The notes under the pieces were generated by a model, which was given only the letters and a program-made list of their open reading frames with translations, searched no databases and was not told the DNA's origin. This document shows, in pieces, positions 34,480 through 43,287 of a stretch of 64,000 bases of DNA (position 1 is the stretch's first letter; each line of letters opens with the position of its first letter). The position numbers and the translations under genes were made by a program. Source of the DNA: Burkholderia pyrrocinia (GTDB lineage: Bacteria; Pseudomonadota; Gammaproteobacteria; Burkholderiales; Burkholderiaceae); NCBI RefSeq assembly GCF_003330765.1, contig NZ_CP024903.1, positions 1,240,001-1,304,000 on the forward strand. Direction: 5' to 3'.

Positions 34480-35673
34480 CTACCACCCGATCCGGTGCTT
34501 CTCCTCCGTCTCGCGATGCCGCCAGTCGTCGTCCGCGTGCAGATACTGGCTCGTCGTCGTGAGCGACGCGTGGCCGAGGTTGTCGCGCACGAGCCGCAGG
34601 TCGACGCGACCGTCGGCCATGTGCGAGCCCGCGCTGTGGCGCAACCAGTGCGCGGACGCCTGTTCGAGCACGTGCGCCTGTTCGTCGCCGGCCGCGCCGT
34701 TCGCGCGCAGCCGGTCGGCCGCGTGCCGGAACACCTGCTTCACGATCCGGTGCAGCGCCGCGCGCGTGAGCGGCCTGCGTGCCTGGCCGACCGGCAGCAC
34801 GAGCGGCGTGGGCTCGCGGTCGGACGGCAGCGCGGGCAGGCCGTGTGCGCGCCGGTAGCGCGACAGTTCGGCCATCATCTCGTCGGTGGCCGGCACGAGC
34901 CGCTGCCGGCCGCCTTTGCCCGTCACGTCGAGCCACCAGCGGTCGTGTCCGTTCGCATCGCGCCGGCTGAAGAACTGGCCCATCGTCGTGTCGGCCGCCT
35001 CGGTGATGCGCAGCCCGCCGAGATACAGCAGCGTGAACAGCCAGCGCGCGCGATCCGCATGGAAGCACGCACGCGCGTCGTCGCGCGGCATCGCCGCGAT
35101 GGCGTCCTTGACCGACTGCCACAGCGGTTGCCCGAGATGGCGCGTGACGCGCGGTGCGGGCCGGCGCTGCCGCTGCCGCGACAACGCGAGCGGATTGCCG
35201 GCCAGATAGCCGGCCTGCACGAGCCACGAGAACATCACGTTCAGGATCACCAGCGCCTGCCGCTGGCTGGCCACCGACAGCGGCCCGTAGAACGGCCGCC
35301 AGCGCGGATCGTCGCGCGGATGCTTGCGGCCGCCGTTCGCGCACCACAGGTCGGCCGGCGCGGGCGCGAGCAGGAACTGCCGGTAGACGACGAGATCCTC
35401 GTGCGTGAGCGACGACAGCGGCTTGCCGCATGCGATCACGGCCCACAGCAGCAGGCGCTCGGCTTCCTTGCGGTAGTTCTGGAACGTGGTCGGCGTATCG
35501 ACGAAGCGCGCGAGCCATGCGCGCACGGCGTCGAGATCGTTGGTCGCGGCGATCTGCGGATGCGCGCTGCCCGAGCGGTTGGTGCCCGCGCGTCCGTCGA
35601 GCGAGGCCGGCACGGTCAGCGCATCGATCGGCAGCGGGCGCAGCGCGGTGTCGGACGGAACGGGTGAGGTCAT
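34480..35673 (-). CDS. Tyrosine recombinase/phage-type integrase
   Basis: The 397-aa enzyme has a SAM-like core-binding domain (about residues 40-150) and a catalytic domain with all key residues: Arg222 (LGGLRITEA), Lys253 (TGKGGRQR), His342 and Arg345 (HWLRHSAGSH), His368 (LGHAS) and nucleophile Tyr377 (TSQY). Its codon use and GC content match the host. No phage genes, att site or tRNA adjoin it. It could be a chromosomal resident rather than a mobile-element integrase. ATG 35671-35673 is preferred; an in-frame start 63 nt upstream is weaker. Confidence 0.85.
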   Translation of the reverse strand: MTSPVPSDTALRPLPIDALTVPASLDGRAGTNRSGSAHPQIAATNDLDAVRAWLARFVDTPTTFQNYRKEAERLLLWAVIACGKPLSSLTHEDLVVYRQFLLAPAPADLWCANGGRKHPRDDPRWRPFYGPLSVASQRQALVILNVMFSWLVQAGYLAGNPLALSRQRQRRPAPRVTRHLGQPLWQSVKDAIAAMPRDDARACFHADRARWLFTLLYLGGLRITEAADTTMGQFFSRRDANGHDRWWLDVTGKGGRQRLVPATDEMMAELSRYRRAHGLPALPSDREPTPLVLPVGQARRPLTRAALHRIVKQVFRHAADRLRANGAAGDEQAHVLEQASAHWLRHSAGSHMADGRVDLRLVRDNLGHASLTTTSQYLHADDDWRHRETEEKHRIGW

Positions 35674-35944
35674 GCGAAGCGGGGCGCGCAGCGCGACAAA
35701 GCGTATCGGGAAGCGGCGATGGTACACGATCGTCACGCGGCGTACGCCGGCGCTTCGACGTTGAAACGGGACCAGGGTCCGTTGACGCTGGTTGTCGATC
35801 CTTACTAAATACGTGTATTCTCCCTACAAATTCATAAATTCAAATCCGAGACACAGTCAGGGTTCCGGCGCCGGAATGGCAATGAGAGAACTCGTTTCGT
35901 AATTGACGCACGCTACCCATAACCTTAAAAAAAGGACGGTTCCC

Positions 35945-36445
35945 GTGACACCAATTAGAAACGCAGCAACCATTTGCACCGTCGTAGGTGCGCTCCTGGC
36001 AACCGCGGCACTTGCCGATACCGCGTCGGCACAGACGCCCGCGGGGGCTTCCTCCGTTACTCCGCTCGCTGTCGGGCTCGTTTCGAGCGGCGTAGCTGAA
36101 GCGCAGGCAATCGAGGCGATCCGCGAAGGCGATATCCTGACGATCAAGCTGCGGTTCAAGCCGCTTGTCGCAAACAAGGTGGAAGTGCTCTATAGCTCGA
36201 TCAGCAAGAGCGACTACGAGAACGGCATCTACGTGCTCGCAGGCAACAAGAAGCACTTGCTGCTGACCGACAGCAACAATCAGCCGCTGGCCAGTCCCCG
36301 CGTCGTTCTTAGCACATCGAAGGATTCGCCGAGCGCGGGCACATGGTACGGAAGATTCCCTGCCCCGCCGAAGAACGTCACCAAGGTGTCGTTGGCGATT
36401 CCGGGTGTGGAGGCGCTCGACGGCATCAAGATTACCGATCGCTGA
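35945..36445 (+). CDS. Exported protein of unknown function, upstream of OmpA-like gene
   Basis: The 166-aa product starts at GTG 35945 with AAGGA nine bases upstream. The signal peptide is cleaved near A-S-A-Q (residue 30). The mature protein is about 135 residues, predicted beta-rich (LRFKPLVANKVEVLYSSI), with no cysteine pair or lipobox. I do not recognise a domain. The OmpA-like gene starts 3 nt after its stop, so they form a two-gene unit and may act together at the cell wall. Confidence 0.75.
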   Translation: MTPIRNAATICTVVGALLATAALADTASAQTPAGASSVTPLAVGLVSSGVAEAQAIEAIREGDILTIKLRFKPLVANKVEVLYSSISKSDYENGIYVLAGNKKHLLLTDSNNQPLASPRVVLSTSKDSPSAGTWYGRFPAPPKNVTKVSLAIPGVEALDGIKITDR

Positions 36446-36447
36446 CC

Positions 36448-37059
36448 ATGGCCGGAGCGATCACATCGATTCTGGCGCTGATCCTGTCGGCGACCACCGT
36501 CGGCAGCGCCTTCGCGCAAGCACCGCCGGCGCATCGCGAGATTCGGGATCTCAAGGCGACCGTGCTGGACGTGAAGGGCTTCTCGTCCGACCTGAACAGC
36601 ACCGTATCGGATCTGTCGGCCAAGGCATCGGGGCTCGCGGCACGGCACGACGGCCTGTCCGTGCGCGAGGACAAGGCAACGGTGCGGGTGGCGATGCTGG
36701 GCGACATCCTGTTCGACTTCGACAAGGCCAGCATCCGGCCGTCTGCCGAGCCGACACTCGACGACATTTTGCGGCTCGCCGCGTCCGTTCCATCCGGGAC
36801 GATCGTGATCGAGGGGCATACCGATTCGAAAGGATCTGCCGCATATAACAAGACGCTGTCTTTCCGTCGTGCGAATGCCGTGGCCGACTGGCTCACGTCG
36901 CACGGCATGAAGAAGGCGCGTCTGTCGGTCAAGGGGCTGGGGGATAGCCGGCCGGTCGCGTCCAATACGCTCAAGAATGGTGCGGACAATCCGGACGGCC
37001 GTGCGCTGAACCGCCGTGTCGAGTTTGTGTTGCCGAACGACGCGAAACGCGCGAAGTAG
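36448..37059 (+). CDS. OmpA family peptidoglycan-binding protein
   Basis: The 203-aa protein has a signal peptide (cleavage near A-F-A-Q, residue 22), a short helical linker and a C-terminal OmpA-like domain (about 85-198). The domain includes ILFDFDKASIRP, IEGHTDSKGSAAYN and LNRRVEFVL, where the conserved Asp and Arg that bind diaminopimelate should lie. There is no membrane barrel, so it is a periplasmic cell-wall-binding protein. It is coupled to the unknown exported protein upstream. Confidence 0.88.
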   Translation: MAGAITSILALILSATTVGSAFAQAPPAHREIRDLKATVLDVKGFSSDLNSTVSDLSAKASGLAARHDGLSVREDKATVRVAMLGDILFDFDKASIRPSAEPTLDDILRLAASVPSGTIVIEGHTDSKGSAAYNKTLSFRRANAVADWLTSHGMKKARLSVKGLGDSRPVASNTLKNGADNPDGRALNRRVEFVLPNDAKRAK

Positions 37060-37146
37060 TCGTGCAAGGCGAGCCCGATGCCGAAGCGTGTCCTGTATCG
37101 CGACACGTCCAAAGGTATCGGGCGTGATGCGCACGCAACGAACGCA

Positions 37147-38322
37147 TCACCCCAGCGACAGCACGCTGTTCAGCAGCGTGCGCACCAGCGTTGCCTGCCG
37201 CGTGACGCCGGTCTTCGAAAAGATCGCGCGCAGGTGCGAGCGCGCGGTGTTCTTGCTGATCGCGAGTTCGTCGGCCGCTTCCTCGAGCGTTTGCCCGTTG
37301 ACGAGCGCGAGCGCCAGCGCGGTTTCCGCTGGCGTGAGGTCGAACAGCTTGCGCACGATGTCGTGCGACGCCTGCGACTTGCGTTCGGCATCGCGGATGA
37401 ACACCGCGCACGCCGGCCGGCGCGGATTGTCCTCCGACCATTCGCTGAGCGGGACCGCGCGGATCAGCACGCCGAGCCGCGGCTTGCCGGACGGGCGCGG
37501 CACCGCGATCGCCTGCACGACCGATGGCACGCCGCCCGCGCGTTCCGCGAGCACCTGGCGGATCAGCTTCTGCAGCTTGCGGTCCTCCAGCGGATACGAC
37601 GCTTCGAGCGTGCCGCCGCGCACGCGCAGGCCGTCGCATTCGGCGAAGATCTCATCCGCGACGGAATTGGTCTTCATGATCGTGCCGCGCTCGTCGAGAA
37701 TCGCGGTGCCGACAAGCATGCGGTCGATCGTGCTCGCATACAGCGTGCGCTCGGATTCGACCATCCCGAACTTCGCGTGCAGCCGCACCGCGCGCTTCAG
37801 GTGCGGCAGCAGCGCGTTGCAGACGGCCTTGTCGGTCGCCGAGAACGCATCGCCGCGATGCGAACGGCACACGCGGAAACGGCACTCGATGCCGTCGTGC
37901 GTGCGCAGGTCGGCACCCATCAGATAGCCGACGTCGAGCGGTTTCAGGAATTCCGCATACATCGCGCTGTTGCGCCAGACGCCGACGCCGAGCAGCTCGT
38001 CGACGGTGACGACGCGATCGGTCGGCAGGTTTACGAACGGATCGAGCGCGTAGTAGTAGTTGTTGTACGACGCGACACCCGGCAGCGGCGCACTGTGGTC
38101 GGACGCATTGATCATCAGCCCCGCATGGCCGCTGGCGGGCCAGCGCAGGATCATCGTCGCGTAGTTGGCGTGCAGGTGCGCGCGAATCTGCTCCAGCGCG
38201 CCGCCCCACGGCACGTCTTCCAGCGGGCCTTCGTAGATCTTCGTAAGCAGCGCGTCGAACTGCTCGAGCGTCAGTTTCGATTGGGCAAGGTGCGGCGGAA
38301 GGACCGCGGGCGCCGTGGTCAT
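37147..38322 (-). CDS. LuxR-family transcriptional regulator
   Basis: The 391-aa protein has a long N-terminal sensory region that looks PAS-like around residues 185-310. A C-terminal LuxR helix-turn-helix (about 325-385) contains LTPAETALALALVNGQTLEEAA and KNTARSHLRAIFSKTG. No acyl-homoserine lactone pocket signature is evident, so the signal is unknown. ATG 38320-38322 is preferred to the upstream extension. Flanking genes give no clue to targets. Confidence 0.85.
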   Translation of the reverse strand: MTTAPAVLPPHLAQSKLTLEQFDALLTKIYEGPLEDVPWGGALEQIRAHLHANYATMILRWPASGHAGLMINASDHSAPLPGVASYNNYYYALDPFVNLPTDRVVTVDELLGVGVWRNSAMYAEFLKPLDVGYLMGADLRTHDGIECRFRVCRSHRGDAFSATDKAVCNALLPHLKRAVRLHAKFGMVESERTLYASTIDRMLVGTAILDERGTIMKTNSVADEIFAECDGLRVRGGTLEASYPLEDRKLQKLIRQVLAERAGGVPSVVQAIAVPRPSGKPRLGVLIRAVPLSEWSEDNPRRPACAVFIRDAERKSQASHDIVRKLFDLTPAETALALALVNGQTLEEAADELAISKNTARSHLRAIFSKTGVTRQATLVRTLLNSVLSLG

Positions 38323-38546
38323 TGGGGTTGTCTCCTGTTGCGGCCGGCGGGTCGCAAGGCGCCCGGCGTGCACGTGCGGACCGCCGGCGGCGAGGCGCGC
38401 GGCTGAACCGGAACACGGTAACGTGTCGGCGTGCGTGCCACATCGCCCGAATGAGGGTGGCGGATCGCCTTCTGTAAGCTATTTGTGAACTTTCTCGCCG
38501 TACCGGTCGTCTAACTGGCCCTCCAACGCTCCCAGAGGCACCCCAG

Positions 38547-38927
38547 ATGATTCGCCAATCCAGAACGCTGCTCGGCGCGGCCATCATTGCCGGCAGCGCG
38601 CTCCTCGCCGGATGCCAGGCCGACGCGGCCGCCACGGCGCCGAACGCAGCGCGCCCGGCCGAGGGCCGGCCGATGACCAGGACCGTCTATGTCGCGCCGC
38701 AATCCGCGCGCTGCACGGGCGTCGCGCCGATGGAATGCCTGCAGGTGCGCAGCAGCCCCAGCGAGCCGTGGAGCCTGTGGTACGCGGGCATCGAGGGTTT
38801 CGCGTACCAGCCCGGTTATCTGTATACGCTCGAAGTCGACGAATACCACGTCGCGCAGCCGCCGGCCGACGGTTCGTCGATCCGCTGGGTGCTCAAGCGT
38901 GTCGTCGAGCGCCGCCAGGCGAACTGA
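38547..38927 (+). CDS. DUF4377 domain lipoprotein
   Basis: The 126-aa product has a lipoprotein signal with lipobox LLAGC (Cys23). The mature domain carries VYVAPQSARCTGVAPMECLQ, W-x-L-W-Y-x-G-I-E-G-F and GSSIRWVLKRVV, the DUF4377 pattern found in small lipoproteins and META-related stress proteins. It is probably in the outer membrane, and it is monocistronic. Confidence 0.82.
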   Translation: MIRQSRTLLGAAIIAGSALLAGCQADAAATAPNAARPAEGRPMTRTVYVAPQSARCTGVAPMECLQVRSSPSEPWSLWYAGIEGFAYQPGYLYTLEVDEYHVAQPPADGSSIRWVLKRVVERRQAN

Positions 38928-38936
38928 CGGCCGCGC

Positions 38937-40325
38937 TTACGCGGTCGGCCGCGACGCCACCGCACGCGGCGGCGCAGCCGCATCGATCCGCCGGAACACG
39001 ACGGACGACATCAGCGTGACCGCGCCCATGCACGCGAACGACAGCATGAAACCGTGCGCCATCGAGCCCTGATAGGCGGCGAACACGTTGACGAGGCCGC
39101 CGCCGATCGACACGCCGAGCCCCATCGCCAGCATCTGCATCATCGTGAACAGGCTGTTGCCGCTGCCGGCGTCGGCATGCGACAGCCCCTTGAGCGTCAC
39201 GCCGTTCATCGCGGCGAACTGCATCGAGTTCGCGGTGCCGAACACGATCAGCAGCACGATCTCCAGCACCGGCGCGGGTCGCACCGACACCAGCGCGAAC
39301 CCCGCGATCGCGCAACCGACGATCGCCGTATTCACGACGAGAAACGCCGCATAGCCGAAGCGCTTCACGAGCGGCGCGATCCAGCGTTTCGCGATCACGC
39401 CCGCGATCGCGGCCGGCAGCATCATCAGCCCCGATTGCAGCGGCGTATAGCCGAGCTGCACCTGCATCAGCAGCGGCAGCATGAACGGCACCGAACTTGT
39501 GCCGATCCGGCACAGCAGGTTGCCGAGCAGCCCCGAACCGAAGTTGGGCTCGCGGAACAGCCCGAGCCGGAACAGCGGCTGCGCGCGCCGCCGCGCATGC
39601 GGCAGGTACGCGAGCGCGCTCGCCAGCCCGAGCGCGGCGAGCCCGGCCGCCCAGGCGGCGCGATGCGCGGGCATCGGCGGGTCGATCGCGAGCGACAGCG
39701 CGATCATCGCGACCGACAGCAGCGCACAGCCGACGAAGTCGAACGGCGGCGGCTGCGTCGCCTGGTCGTGCGGCAGGTAGCGCTGCACGGCGACGAAGCC
39801 GACCACGCCGACCGGCACGTTGACGATGAACACCCAGTGCCAGGAAATCGCCTGCGTGAGCCAGCCGCCGAGCGTCGGCCCGACGATCGGGCCGAGTTGG
39901 CCGGCGATCGACACGAATGCGATCGCGGCCACGTACTGTTCGCCCGGCACGCGGCGCAGCACGGCGAGCCGCCCGATCGGCAGCAGCATCGAGCCGCCGA
40001 TACCCTGCACGGCGCGCGCGACGACGAGCTGGCCGAGCGTATGCGACGCCGCGCAGCCGATCGACGCGAGCACGAACACGAGGATCGCGACCGAGAACAC
40101 GCGGCGCGTGCCGAACCGGTCGGCGAGCCAGCCGGACGCCGGCGTGAGCATCGCCATCGTCAGCGTATAGACGACCACGACGGGTTGCATCGCGAGCGGC
40201 GACGCGTGCAGGCTTTGCGCGATCGAAGGCAGCGCGGTGTTGACGATCGTCGTGTCGAGCGACTGCATGAAGAACGCAGCGGCGACGATCCAGAGCAGCG
40301 CGGAGTGTGTGGGTTCCCGGGACAT
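38937..40325 (-). CDS. DHA2-type MFS multidrug efflux transporter
   Basis: The 462-aa protein has about fourteen hydrophobic helices. FMQSLDTTIVNTALPSIAQSL in the first helix is motif D1 of the DHA2 family, and the motif C region around GPIVGPTLGGWLT is clear. It should export drugs, bile acids or other amphiphiles by proton antiport. The start ATG (40323-40325) gives a standard N-terminus. A divergent LysR gene, 133 bp away, is the likely regulator. It has no membrane-fusion or outer-membrane partner here. Confidence 0.88.
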   Translation of the reverse strand: MSREPTHSALLWIVAAAFFMQSLDTTIVNTALPSIAQSLHASPLAMQPVVVVYTLTMAMLTPASGWLADRFGTRRVFSVAILVFVLASIGCAASHTLGQLVVARAVQGIGGSMLLPIGRLAVLRRVPGEQYVAAIAFVSIAGQLGPIVGPTLGGWLTQAISWHWVFIVNVPVGVVGFVAVQRYLPHDQATQPPPFDFVGCALLSVAMIALSLAIDPPMPAHRAAWAAGLAALGLASALAYLPHARRRAQPLFRLGLFREPNFGSGLLGNLLCRIGTSSVPFMLPLLMQVQLGYTPLQSGLMMLPAAIAGVIAKRWIAPLVKRFGYAAFLVVNTAIVGCAIAGFALVSVRPAPVLEIVLLIVFGTANSMQFAAMNGVTLKGLSHADAGSGNSLFTMMQMLAMGLGVSIGGGLVNVFAAYQGSMAHGFMLSFACMGAVTLMSSVVFRRIDAAAPPRAVASRPTA

Positions 40326-40458
40326 GACGAAATACGTGGTGCGACAGCCGGACCGGCACCTGCCGGTCTTCAAGCGCTCGATGGTACCGATTCCGGTGGT
40401 CATCGGGAAGCTGCCTCAAGACGTTGACTGCCATCGGTATTGCCGATGACAATGCGCC

Positions 40459-41319
40459 ATGCTCAATCCCGTCTGGCTCAAGACGTTCGCGACCGTCACG
40501 AACTGCCGCAGCTTCACCGAAGCGGGGCGGCAGCTCGGGCTCAACCAGTCGAGCGTCAGCGAACACATCCGTCGTCTCGAGGAGAGCGTCGGCCGGCGGC
40601 TGTTCGTCCGCGACACGCATTCGATCGCGATGACGGCCGACGGCGAGGCGCTGCTCGTGCATGCCAACGTGATCCTGCAGGCGCTGAACCGCGCGGAATC
40701 GCAGTTCCGCAAGCCGCGGCTGCAAGGCCGCGTGCGGCTCGGCGCGCCCGACGACCTCGCGCTCGTCGCGTTGCCGGACGTGCTGGCCGGGTTCCGCGCC
40801 GCGCACCCCGACGTCGCGCTGGAGATCACGACCGGCATGACGAGCCAGCTTTACGAACTGCTGGATGCGGGCGCGCTCGACCTGATGATCGGCAAGCGGC
40901 GGCTCGGCGAGCGGCGCGGCACGCCGCTGCTGCGCGCGCGGCTCGAATGGGTTGCGCGACCCGGCACGGTCGTCGACCTGGAACGGCCGCTACCGCTGGT
41001 GCTGGTCGCGGAGCCGAGCGTCACGCGCGCGGTGGTGCTGAACGCGCTTGCGGAGAAGGGGATCGGCTGGGAAGTCGTGTGTTCGAGCAGCAGCCAGCCA
41101 GGTTGCATCGCGGCCGCCCGCGCGGGGCTCGGCCTCACCGCGACGTCGCACTACCTGTCCACGCGCGGGCTCGCGCCGCTCGTCAACGGCGCTGCGCTGC
41201 CTGCGCTGCCGGATATCGAATTCATCGCGCTGGCCGCGAAGCGGCTCAGCCAGCCGGCCGGCACGCTGCTCGAACTGCTGGAAACCAGCGACCTGCGCGC
41301 ATCGGGCACGGACGCGTAG
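40459..41319 (+). CDS. LysR family transcriptional regulator
   Basis: The 286-aa protein has the LysR helix-turn-helix (RSFTEAGRQLGLNQSSVSEHIRRLEE, about residues 17-42) and an effector domain. It is divergent from the DHA2 efflux gene and likely regulates it. No dyad was identified with confidence in the 133-bp gap. Confidence 0.9.
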   Translation: MLNPVWLKTFATVTNCRSFTEAGRQLGLNQSSVSEHIRRLEESVGRRLFVRDTHSIAMTADGEALLVHANVILQALNRAESQFRKPRLQGRVRLGAPDDLALVALPDVLAGFRAAHPDVALEITTGMTSQLYELLDAGALDLMIGKRRLGERRGTPLLRARLEWVARPGTVVDLERPLPLVLVAEPSVTRAVVLNALAEKGIGWEVVCSSSSQPGCIAAARAGLGLTATSHYLSTRGLAPLVNGAALPALPDIEFIALAAKRLSQPAGTLLELLETSDLRASGTDA

Positions 41320-41370
41320 CGCACGCGATACGCGTGATGCGCCCGCATCCGGCGCCCGCGCCGCGCATCG

Positions 41371-41721
41371 TCATGCAGACCGCTTCTGCGAAATCACGAG
41401 CAGCGCGCCGTTCTTGTCCTCCAGCACCGCGCGGTATTCGTGCGGCCCGGCCTGCACGGGCACGCGCACCGACGCGCCGGCCTTCACGACCCGCGCCATC
41501 GCCGCATACAGGTCGTCGTCCTCGTCGATGCGCAGCGTGAGCGCCGCGCGCTCGACGATCTGCTCGTCGCCCGCGACCAGCGCGATCGTCAGTGGGCCGC
41601 CGTCGAGCGCGCAATAACGGTCGCCATCGCGGAATTTCACGTTCAGGCCCAGTCCGTCGACGAACAGCGGCAACGCCGTGTCGATGTTGTCGACCGGATA
41701 CAGCAGCATCGATACCTTCAT
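41371..41721 (-). CDS. VOC superfamily (glyoxalase-like) protein
   Basis: The 116-aa protein is one beta-alpha-beta-beta-beta pair typical of vicinal-oxygen-chelate proteins, with LLYPVDNIDTALPLFVDGLGL at the start and EYRAVLEDKNGALLVISQK at the end. An AAGGAAGAG site precedes the ATG. It may bind a small molecule; metal ligands are not obvious and the function is unknown. It sits convergent to the LysR gene, before the steroid cluster. Confidence 0.78.
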   Translation of the reverse strand: MKVSMLLYPVDNIDTALPLFVDGLGLNVKFRDGDRYCALDGGPLTIALVAGDEQIVERAALTLRIDEDDDLYAAMARVVKAGASVRVPVQAGPHEYRAVLEDKNGALLVISQKRSA

Positions 41722-41981
41722 CCCGGCTCTTCCTTGTCTTGATGTGGGCGGCGTGCAACGCGCCGCCGTTCGATGCTAGCGCGCCGTTCGCGCCGTCACG
41801 CAGTCCGATCGGATGACCGTGAAACCCCTCTGTCCCCGTGTGCGTGCCGTTACTCCAAACAGACGATGCCCGCGCCCGCCCGCGCGCCGACACTCCCATT
41901 CGTGGACCGTCGCTATTCGTCCGTATCGTGCGGGCGGGCCGCACGACCCCGACTCGTCCAACATACATGGAGACGCACGCA

Positions 41982-43121
41982 ATGAAGTTTTCCCTTATCT
42001 ATGAAGCCCAGACCACCGACGCGACGCGCGAGGGCGACCACCGGGTGTTCAAGGAGACGGTCGAACAGGCGCTGCTCGCCGAGCAGGTCGGCTTCGACAC
42101 GATCTGGTGTGTGGAGCACACGTCGCTGACCAACTATGCGCACATGAGCGCGCCGGAAACCTTCCTTGCGTACCTGGCCGGCCGCACGACGCGCATCGGC
42201 CTCGGCCACGGCGTCGTGTGCCTGCCGCCGGCGATGAACCACCCGATCAAGGTCGCCGAGCGCGTCGCGCTGCTCGACATCCTGTCGGGCGGCCGCGTGC
42301 ATTTCGGCGTCGGCAAGGGCGGCAGCCAGCAGGAAGCGGGCGCGTTCGGCTACGACCTCAACGAACTGCAGCCGATGATCGACGAATCGATGTACCTCGT
42401 ACCGAAGATGTTCGTGCAGGACGAGATCGAGCACGACGGCACGTACATCAAGATCCCGAAGCGCCCGATCCACCCGAAGCCGTTCCAGGATCCGCACCCG
42501 CCGATGTACCTCGCGTGCACGAACACCGACGCGCTGCTGCGCGCCGGCCAGCGCGGGATGGGCGCGCTGGTGCTCGGCTTCGGCGGCCCGGACGAAGTCG
42601 CGAAGAAGAACGCGGTGTACCGCGAAGCGTGGGCGAACCGCAAGCCGGAAGACCAGGTCGGCTTCCGTCCGACCCAGCACCTCGCGGCGCTGTGCCCGAC
42701 GGTCGTGATGGCCGACGGCCAGGCCGCCCGCAAGATCGGCATCCGCGGCCAGCGCTATTTCATGGAATCGCTCGCGTACTGGTACACGGGCGGCGAGCGT
42801 CCGGATCCGGCGAAGTGGGGCGACGATCTCGTGCAGGCCGACACGGGCGAGATGGTGATCCGCTCGCGCTTCGCGTCGGAGGAAGTCGTCGTGAACTTCG
42901 CCGATCCGGCGCTCGCGATGATGAACCCGAACCACGCGTACGGCACGGTGGACGACTGCATCGGCTATGTCGGCCGCCTGCAGGAAGCCGGCGTCGACGA
43001 AGTGCTGTTCCTGTGCCAGATGGGCACGGTGCCGCATGAAGCGCAGATGGAGACGATCCGCAACATCGGCGAGCACGTGATCCCGTTCTTCAACAAGGAG
43101 CAGGAGCGCGCCTGCGCGTAA
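41982..43121 (+). CDS. LLM-class flavin-dependent oxidoreductase (luciferase-like)
   Basis: The 379-aa protein is a bacterial-luciferase-like TIM barrel (FDTIWCVEHT near residue 40, GLGHGVVCLP near 80, LDILSGGRVHFGVGKGG around 100). These enzymes use reduced FMN with oxygen or F420. A GGAGA at 41969-41973 supports ATG 41982. It precedes the HsaA-like gene by 167 bp containing a large hairpin, so it may be a separate transcript. A role in steroid breakdown is plausible only by position. Confidence 0.85.
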   Translation: MKFSLIYEAQTTDATREGDHRVFKETVEQALLAEQVGFDTIWCVEHTSLTNYAHMSAPETFLAYLAGRTTRIGLGHGVVCLPPAMNHPIKVAERVALLDILSGGRVHFGVGKGGSQQEAGAFGYDLNELQPMIDESMYLVPKMFVQDEIEHDGTYIKIPKRPIHPKPFQDPHPPMYLACTNTDALLRAGQRGMGALVLGFGGPDEVAKKNAVYREAWANRKPEDQVGFRPTQHLAALCPTVVMADGQAARKIGIRGQRYFMESLAYWYTGGERPDPAKWGDDLVQADTGEMVIRSRFASEEVVVNFADPALAMMNPNHAYGTVDDCIGYVGRLQEAGVDEVLFLCQMGTVPHEAQMETIRNIGEHVIPFFNKEQERACA

Positions 43122-43130
43122 TGCGGGCCG

Positions 43131-43169
43131 GGCCGCGCCCGTCGTCCCTTCGGACGATGCGGCGCGGCC
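43131..43169 (+). terminator. Large two-part hairpin between the LLM and HsaA-like genes
   Basis: A 9-bp outer stem (43131-43139 with 43161-43169), a small internal loop, a 6-bp inner stem (43142-43147 with 43152-43157) and a CTTC tetraloop begin 9 nt after the LLM stop. It may end that transcript or attenuate the steroid operon. Confidence 0.5.
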
Positions 43170-43287
43170 GTGCGACGCCGACCATCGGCAGCAGGACCCA
43201 TCGCTCGCGGCGCGCGCCGCGACGAACCACTTTGAGAGAGACGGGAGCAGGCGCCGCCGCGCGCGCTCCGTTCCACAGGAGACATTC

